Positions 5,830 through 10,135 of a stretch of 10,135 bases of DNA are shown piece after piece. Source of the DNA: Deltaproteobacteria bacterium RIFOXYA12_FULL_61_11 (GTDB taxonomy: Bacteria; Bdellovibrionota_F; JAHFAK01; YA12-FULL-61-11); contig MGSU01000134.1 in the NCBI GenBank assembly GCA_001799195.1, positions 6,549 through 16,683 on the forward strand. The letters run 5' to 3'. The notes below the pieces were generated by a model. That model had not been told where the DNA came from, searched no databases, and saw only the letters and a list, made by a program, of their open reading frames with translations. The translations under genes were made by a program, and so were the position numbers. Positions within the stretch are counted from its first letter, which is position 1. The number at the start of each line of letters is the position of its first letter.

Positions 5830-5900
5830 GCATCCTCTTTGCGCTCGTGCCAGGATGCCTCGCGACGCTGGTGCGAGCATGACCACGAGGTCGTATGCTC
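5830..5900 (+). promoter_or_regulatory. Two consecutive hairpins in the leader of the next gene
   Basis: GCATCCT (5830-5836) pairs perfectly with AGGATGC (5852-5858) around a 15-base loop. GAGCATGAC (5875-5883) pairs with GTC plus ATGCTC (5890-5892 and 5895-5900) with a two-base bulge and 6-base loop. They lie 36 to 106 bases upstream of the ATG at 5936 and leave its RBS free. A regulatory leader or transcript-stabilising element is possible. No known riboswitch class is recognised. Confidence 0.35.
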
Positions 5901-5935
5901 CACGTGATGTCGGAAACCTAGAGGGAGGTACTATC

Positions 5936-6424
5936 ATGAAATCGCTCTTGATCGTGCTGTGCATGTTCGTGCTCGTCGGGGGCGTGTCGGCCGATGAGCA
6001 CGTCGGGCGCTTCGCGTGCAAAGACACCGTGATGCGTCAAAACAGCGGCGCCAAGATCGCCAGCAACGCCGCTCTGTACTTCCAAGTCTACCAGACCGAG
6101 GAAGGCCGGTTCCTGCTCAAGAACGTCCTCGGCCACGTTATGGTCGGCTATGTCTGGGATGGCACCATCGACAGCCGCTACTACGGCATCTTCAGCTTCG
6201 ACCAGCTCGCCGACAATCCCGCCTACAAACCGCAGAAATACGTCGGGGCTGCCCAGTACAAAGATTTCAATGCCGTGAAGACCAACGGGAACGACGGCGG
6301 CGGCATGAACGGAACCCTGGTCCTGGACAAGAAGTTCGACCAGAAGAAGTTCCATGCCCACTATATCTTCCAGGCTGGGGAGCACATGGGCGGCACCCTC
6401 GATTTCGAGTGCTTCGCGGACTGA
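5936..6424 (+). CDS. Small secreted protein of unknown function
   Basis: A 162-residue protein with a signal peptide (hydrophobic residues 4-16, cleavage likely after VSA at 17-19). The mature part of about 143 residues is rich in aromatic residues and glycine and probably all-beta. Exactly two cysteines remain, one near each end (FACKD at 28 and FECFAD at 159), well placed to join the first and last strands by a disulfide. Other visible features are VMVGYVWDGTIDSRYYG and a GNDGGGMNG turn. I recognise no family; a periplasmic or extracellular beta-barrel or lipocalin-like fold is only a guess. GGGAGGT (5923-5929) precedes this ATG, so the longer frame from 5828 is not the start. Its stop is 21 bases before the Maf-like gene, suggesting co-transcription. 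Confidence 0.7.
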   Translation: MKSLLIVLCMFVLVGGVSADEHVGRFACKDTVMRQNSGAKIASNAALYFQVYQTEEGRFLLKNVLGHVMVGYVWDGTIDSRYYGIFSFDQLADNPAYKPQKYVGAAQYKDFNAVKTNGNDGGGMNGTLVLDKKFDQKKFHAHYIFQAGEHMGGTLDFECFAD

Positions 6425-6445
6425 GCCCCACGCGCCGAGCTCGCC

Positions 6446-8287
6446 ATGCCGACCGACATCTTCTCCTCGAACCTCGCGGCGCTCGCCGGACGGGATCCCG
6501 AGTTGCACCGGCGGCTCTGCGCTGCCCCACCTGATCCTGCCTATATCGTCGAGCAGCGCGGGGAAGAGTCCTGCCTACTCCGTCGGGGCACCGGAGGAGA
6601 GGTCCTCCTCTATCGCACCGCCGCAGCCCAGGCCGACCTCGAGCGCAGCCTCGCCAACCCTAGCCCTCCTCCGCGCCTGGTGGTGTACTTCGGTCTCGGC
6701 CTTGGGGAGCACCTCGACCGGCTCTCTCGGCACGAGCACCCGGACCTCGAAGGTCACCTGGTCCTCGAGGGCGACCTTGAGGTGTTCCGACACTTCCTGG
6801 CCTCGGCCGACCGGCGGGACCTCCTGACCGACCCCCGGGTCCTCTTCTGTGTCGGGCTCAATGTCGAGGCGCTGCAGCAGGCGCTGGTCGCTTACCTGAC
6901 CCGCTCACCTCGGTACTATTACCTTTCTTGTCTGCGCAACGTGGTGCTCACAACCCTCGCAGCCACGGCCCCACGCTACTACTTCGAGGCCGCCGAGGCG
7001 TTGCGCAAGGCCAAGGAGCAGGTCCGGCTCAGCTTCGGCAACTCCAGCGAGGATTATTTCCTGGGGATGCGCAACCTCCTGACCAACATCCCGGTGGTAC
7101 GCAACAGCCCGACCAGCGCCCCTCTCTGGAACCAATTCCGGGGCGTCCCCGGGGTGATCGTGGCCTCGGGACCATCGTTGGACCTCGCCAAACCCCGGCT
7201 GGCGGAACTGTCGGACAGAGCCTTGGTGCTGTGCTGCGATTCGGCGCTCAAGCCCGCCCTCGAGACAGGTCTGCGCCCTCACGGGGTGGTTTCCCTCGAA
7301 CGGTACGCCGAACTCGCGGCCTTCTTCTCGGGCTTCGAGATACCGGAGGAGCTACCGCTCTTCTCTCTCGTCGTCCAAGATCCTTCCGTCCTGGCCGCCC
7401 ATCCAGGTCCGAAGGTCATTTCCTCTCCTCACCTGCGGTTCTCGTCCTGGCTGCTGCCCTGGGTTCCCTGCTTCTACACCGGTCCCACGGTCTCGACCCT
7501 CGCCCTGGCCCTCCTGGCGCGCTTCGGCTGCTCCCCGATCGCCATCATCGGCAATGACCTCGCCTATGATACTGCCAGCGGCCGCAGTCATCTTTCCGGC
7601 ATGCTCCTGGACAATGACGCCGATCTCCAAGACGAGATCGGCCCCTGCCATGACGAGCCGGGGAACAGCGGTGCTCCGGTGCGCACCAAGGCGTCCTGGG
7701 TGTATTTCCGCGACAGTTTCTCCTTCCTCGTCCGCGATTTGAACGTGCGGCTGCTCAACGTCATCCCGGCCAGTCACGGGTTGCGGCTGCCCGGTGCCGA
7801 ACGGCGAGACCTCGACGACCTGCTCGCGAACGACCTGGCCGCACCTCTCCCCGGTCTTCGCGAGCGACTCTCGAGCTACCTATCGCCCGAGGCCGCCGAG
7901 GAAACCGAGCGACGCGAAACCATCGGGGTGAAGCTTCGCGAGGGGGTTACCTATCTCCAGGGCCTCGACGGAGAACTCCGCGCCTTCCGCGCTCGCCTGG
8001 AGTCGGGCTCCGTCGCCAAGATCCAGGAACTCGAACGAGCCGCCACGGGGTTGATCGACGGGAGCCCTCAGTTCCAAGACCTCCTGGCCGACCTGATCGC
8101 CCCGTTCCATCTCGACATCTTCAACCGCTATTATGCCATCCCCGGCCAGGAACATGGCAATTTCGATCGCAAGGTCGAGCTGTTGAAGTCGTGGTCCGAG
8201 CAACTGGGAAGCTGGGCCGGACGGCTGGCCGAACTCCTGGCTGCTGGAGCCGATCGATCGTCACCACCCCGTGGAGGTCAGGTATGA
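6446..8287 (+). CDS. Maf/DUF115 motility-associated glycosyltransferase
   Basis: A 613-residue protein with the architecture of motility accessory factors (MAF_flag10/DUF115, MptE-like). An N-terminal domain holds YFGLGLGEHL (81-90) and LVLEGDLEVF (105-114). The core has VIVASGPSLD (237-246), CCDSALKPAL (263-272), VVSLERY (281-287), GPTVSTLAL (346-354) and IGNDLAY with GRSH (368-382). A helical C-terminal part begins after LLNVIPASHGLRLPGAE. Maf proteins transfer nonulosonic sugars such as pseudaminic or legionaminic acid to Ser/Thr of flagellin in the cytoplasm; the substrate here is not known and no flagellin gene is in view. The ATG is the first start after an in-frame stop, the TGA of the preceding gene, so the start is secure although its RBS is weak. 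Confidence 0.85.
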   Translation: MPTDIFSSNLAALAGRDPELHRRLCAAPPDPAYIVEQRGEESCLLRRGTGGEVLLYRTAAAQADLERSLANPSPPPRLVVYFGLGLGEHLDRLSRHEHPDLEGHLVLEGDLEVFRHFLASADRRDLLTDPRVLFCVGLNVEALQQALVAYLTRSPRYYYLSCLRNVVLTTLAATAPRYYFEAAEALRKAKEQVRLSFGNSSEDYFLGMRNLLTNIPVVRNSPTSAPLWNQFRGVPGVIVASGPSLDLAKPRLAELSDRALVLCCDSALKPALETGLRPHGVVSLERYAELAAFFSGFEIPEELPLFSLVVQDPSVLAAHPGPKVISSPHLRFSSWLLPWVPCFYTGPTVSTLALALLARFGCSPIAIIGNDLAYDTASGRSHLSGMLLDNDADLQDEIGPCHDEPGNSGAPVRTKASWVYFRDSFSFLVRDLNVRLLNVIPASHGLRLPGAERRDLDDLLANDLAAPLPGLRERLSSYLSPEAAEETERRETIGVKLREGVTYLQGLDGELRAFRARLESGSVAKIQELERAATGLIDGSPQFQDLLADLIAPFHLDIFNRYYAIPGQEHGNFDRKVELLKSWSEQLGSWAGRLAELLAAGADRSSPPRGGQV

Positions 8288-9630
8288 ACGTTGCGCTCGA
8301 TTACACGCGTTGTCTGGAGGTGCCCCACGGCGGGCTGTTCTTGACCGAGGCCGACCTCCGGCGGCTGGTCCCCACCTTGGCCGACTGCCTGCGCCGCCTG
8401 CGCGAAGGCGAAGGCGACCTGTGTGACCAGGCCGTACTCATGACAGGCTGGCAGGACGAACCCGGCAGGCAACTACCGAAGGTTGAGGACTACCGCCGCC
8501 GTCTGGCCCCTCTCCGCGAGGTTGACCACGTCTTTATCGTGGGTATTGGCGGTTCCTACCTGGGACCGCGCGCCCTGTACGAGGCCCTGGGCGGGAACAC
8601 CGGACCCGAGCTGCTCTTCCTCGGGTACGATGTTGATCCGCAGTATGCCCGGACCTGCCTGGAACGGGCCCGGGGCAAGGTCGGCTGCGTGGTCATCTCC
8701 AAGTCCGGGACCACGGTAGAGCCGGCCATGGCCTTCAGGTACGTCCGCGCTTTGATCCACGAACGCATGGGTTCCTCGGCCCGGAAGTACATCAAGGCGA
8801 TCACCGGAGCCAAGGGCAGCGTGCTGCGGCGCATCGCCGAGGCCGAGGGTTACGACGTCTTCGACATTCCCGAGGATATCGGCGGACGCTTCTCGGTGAT
8901 GACGCCGGTCGGAGTGGTCCCGGGTCTGGTGGCCAGCCTACCGATGGAAGAATACCTCGAGGGCGCCTTGGCGATGAAGCGTTCCGCCGACTTGCTCGAA
9001 CCCTTGTGCAACCCGGCGGCTATGCTCGCAGCCTTGCGTTACCTGTTCTGGGAGCGCGGAGCAGTGGCCGAGTACCAGGTCTGCTCCTGTCAGCGGCTGG
9101 AGAGCCACTTGCAGTGGGCGGTGCAACTCCAGGCAGAATCCGAGGGCCACTACGGCCACGGAGTCCACGTGCTCGGCGCGTTGTTCCCGCGCGATCTGCA
9201 TTCGGTCGGGCAGCTCCTGCAAGAAGGGCCCCGCAATCTCTACGAGGTGGCCACGGTGGTGCGCAACCAGGGAACCGCCATGCCGCTGGCGAGGACCGGC
9301 GGAGACGATGGACTCGATGGTTTTGTCGAGCGGGTCGGAGACCTCGGGCGCTTCTCCGACATGGTCGTGACCGGAGCGCTCAACGCCCACTTCGCCGGGG
9401 GTGCGCCGAGCTCGACCCTCGAACTGGACACCCTCGACGCAGCCCATCTCGGCGCGTTGCACTATCTCCTGTTCAAGTCCACGGCCCTGATGGGGTTGCT
9501 CCTACGGCACAACCCCTTCGTCCAACCGGGCGTCAAGGCCTGGAAAGACGCCTTGCACGCCGTCGCAGAGGGACAACACGGCCCGGGCGAAACCGGAGGA
9601 GAACGCCATGTCCTACGCTGCGCTGGTTGA
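8284..9630 (+). CDS. pgi: Glucose-6-phosphate isomerase
   Basis: A 448-residue protein, the size of the short bacterial (Bacillus-type) isomerase, interconverting glucose 6-phosphate and fructose 6-phosphate (EC 5.3.1.9) in the cytoplasm. Phosphate-binding SIS motifs are GIGGSYLGPRAL (87-98) and SKSGTTVEP (139-147). PGI signature 1 appears as DIGGRFSVMTPVG (198-210). Expected catalytic residues are present: Glu285 in AESEG, His306 in DLHSVGQ and Lys421. Signature 2 is unusual: NPFVQPGVKAWK has Val for Asp/Asn and Lys418 for the usual Glu. GGAGG at 8273-8277 lies six bases before the ATG, which overlaps the preceding stop as ATGA, so translation is coupled and a GTG further upstream is not the start. 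Its 3' end overlaps the next gene by 23 bases. Confidence 0.93.
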   Translation: MNVALDYTRCLEVPHGGLFLTEADLRRLVPTLADCLRRLREGEGDLCDQAVLMTGWQDEPGRQLPKVEDYRRRLAPLREVDHVFIVGIGGSYLGPRALYEALGGNTGPELLFLGYDVDPQYARTCLERARGKVGCVVISKSGTTVEPAMAFRYVRALIHERMGSSARKYIKAITGAKGSVLRRIAEAEGYDVFDIPEDIGGRFSVMTPVGVVPGLVASLPMEEYLEGALAMKRSADLLEPLCNPAAMLAALRYLFWERGAVAEYQVCSCQRLESHLQWAVQLQAESEGHYGHGVHVLGALFPRDLHSVGQLLQEGPRNLYEVATVVRNQGTAMPLARTGGDDGLDGFVERVGDLGRFSDMVVTGALNAHFAGGAPSSTLELDTLDAAHLGALHYLLFKSTALMGLLLRHNPFVQPGVKAWKDALHAVAEGQHGPGETGGERHVLRCAG

Positions 9631-10039
9631 ACGACGTGGGCTGCTCTTTGCGCTCTGCGGTAGCTGCTGGGCGCTCGGTTTCGGGTTCTTCGCCCTGCAC
9701 GGCTTCCTGCCCGAACCCCTGCCCGAGGAGAGTCGCGCCCTCCTCTCGGAACTGAGGGCGGAACTCGAAGGAGCCTCGGGAGGAGCCTCAGCCACGGCCC
9801 TGGAAACCGCCCCGGAGCGCAACACCCTGAGCGTGCCCCTCCCTCAACTCCGGGCCCTGATGTTGCACCTCGACACGGTCGGCGGCGGCGGTTCGGTGCA
9901 AGCCTTCACCCACCTGCTCACCGCCTTGTTCCTGGGCGTGGTCTCGGTGCAACTGTTTCTCACCACGAGACGCCGACCCCGGCGTTTCACGATCCCCGAG
10001 GAAGCCACGAACGACTCTGGGGAACCTCCGACGGAATAG
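9608..10039 (+). CDS. Two-helix membrane protein of unknown function
   Basis: A 143-residue protein with two predicted transmembrane helices (about 12-34 and 99-118). They flank a loop of about 64 residues rich in Glu, Ala and Leu that includes LSELRAELEG. The tail is strongly basic (TTRRRPRRF) and then acidic. By the positive-inside rule both ends face the cytoplasm and the loop the periplasm. I recognise no family. GGAGGA at 9595-9600 inside the end of pgi, seven bases before the ATG, and the 23-base overlap show it is translated as part of the Maf-pgi operon. Codon use is as G/C-rich as its neighbours, which supports it being a real gene. Confidence 0.75.
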   Translation: MSYAALVERRGLLFALCGSCWALGFGFFALHGFLPEPLPEESRALLSELRAELEGASGGASATALETAPERNTLSVPLPQLRALMLHLDTVGGGGSVQAFTHLLTALFLGVVSVQLFLTTRRRPRRFTIPEEATNDSGEPPTE

Positions 10040-10135
10040 CCCCGTAACCATTTCGTCTTGGGGGGATTGCTGATAGTTTCTGTAACCTCGTAGGGGTGGC
10101 GCCGACGGGGGACCCCCGCCACGGTGGGTGCATGG
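10040..10135 (+). other. Downstream intergenic tail with G+C-rich hairpin
   Basis: GTGGCG (10096-10101) pairs with CGCCAC (10117-10122), and inside it GGGG (10107-10110) faces CCCC (10113-10116). No T-run follows within the window, so it is only a possible terminator or leader. An ATG at 10132 is too close to the edge to judge. Confidence 0.35.

Noticed and set aside
8191-8283. Earlier GTG start for pgi
   Set aside because: ATG 8284 has a good RBS, an ATGA overlap with the preceding stop and the normal family length; the extension lies inside the Maf gene.
1169-10122. Numerous long minus-strand open frames
   Set aside because: They lie antisense to well-supported + strand genes and reflect G+C-rich codon bias; none shows family motifs or an RBS.

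Overview
The window looks like chromosomal DNA of a diderm (Gram-negative) bacterium: several genes encode lipoproteins with lipoboxes, an OmpA-type peptidoglycan-binding protein and a small outer-membrane barrel, and a flagellin-type (Maf) glycosyltransferase suggests motility. I cannot place it in a phylum. All supported genes are on the + strand. I see no tRNA, rRNA, CRISPR array or insertion sequence. The right part (about 5.9-10.1 kb) is strongly G+C-rich with G/C-ending codons. The middle (about 2.3-5.75 kb) is visibly poorer in G+C and uses many AAA, GAA and AAT codons. The left part lies between.

Left (1-2124): the 3' part of a secreted protein with tandem DUF11 (Ig-like) domains ends at a textbook intrinsic terminator. 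A 140-base leader with competing RNA hairpins, one of which would mask the ribosome binding site, precedes a small outer-membrane beta-barrel protein.

Middle (2125-5755): a cassette of eight small genes devoted to envelope and stress functions. It starts behind a good sigma-54 (-24/-12) promoter candidate, with an inverted repeat where an activator could bind. The order is: soluble coiled-coil protein of the sll1863 stress type; a frameshifted lmo0937-type membrane peptide; a DUF4398 lipoprotein; a DUF4398-OmpA lipoprotein; a disordered Lys/Thr-rich protein; CsbD; an intact lmo0937-type membrane peptide; and a lipoprotein whose body aligns without gaps to the first gene. Gene content is thus roughly mirror-symmetric. 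A Trp-Glu-x-(Ile/Phe)-Lys motif recurs in the two sll1863-like proteins and in CsbD. Together the genes could place related helical proteins in the cytoplasm, inner membrane and periplasm, with OmpA tethering envelope to peptidoglycan. This is the best candidate here for an undescribed system.

Right (5756-10135): after a structured leader comes a small secreted two-cysteine protein of unknown function. Three tightly packed genes follow: a Maf/DUF115 glycosyltransferase, glucose-6-phosphate isomerase (pgi, ATGA overlap) and a two-helix membrane protein (23-base overlap). They probably form an operon joining sugar-phosphate supply to protein glycosylation. The last ~95 bases hold a G+C-rich hairpin and no gene I can support.
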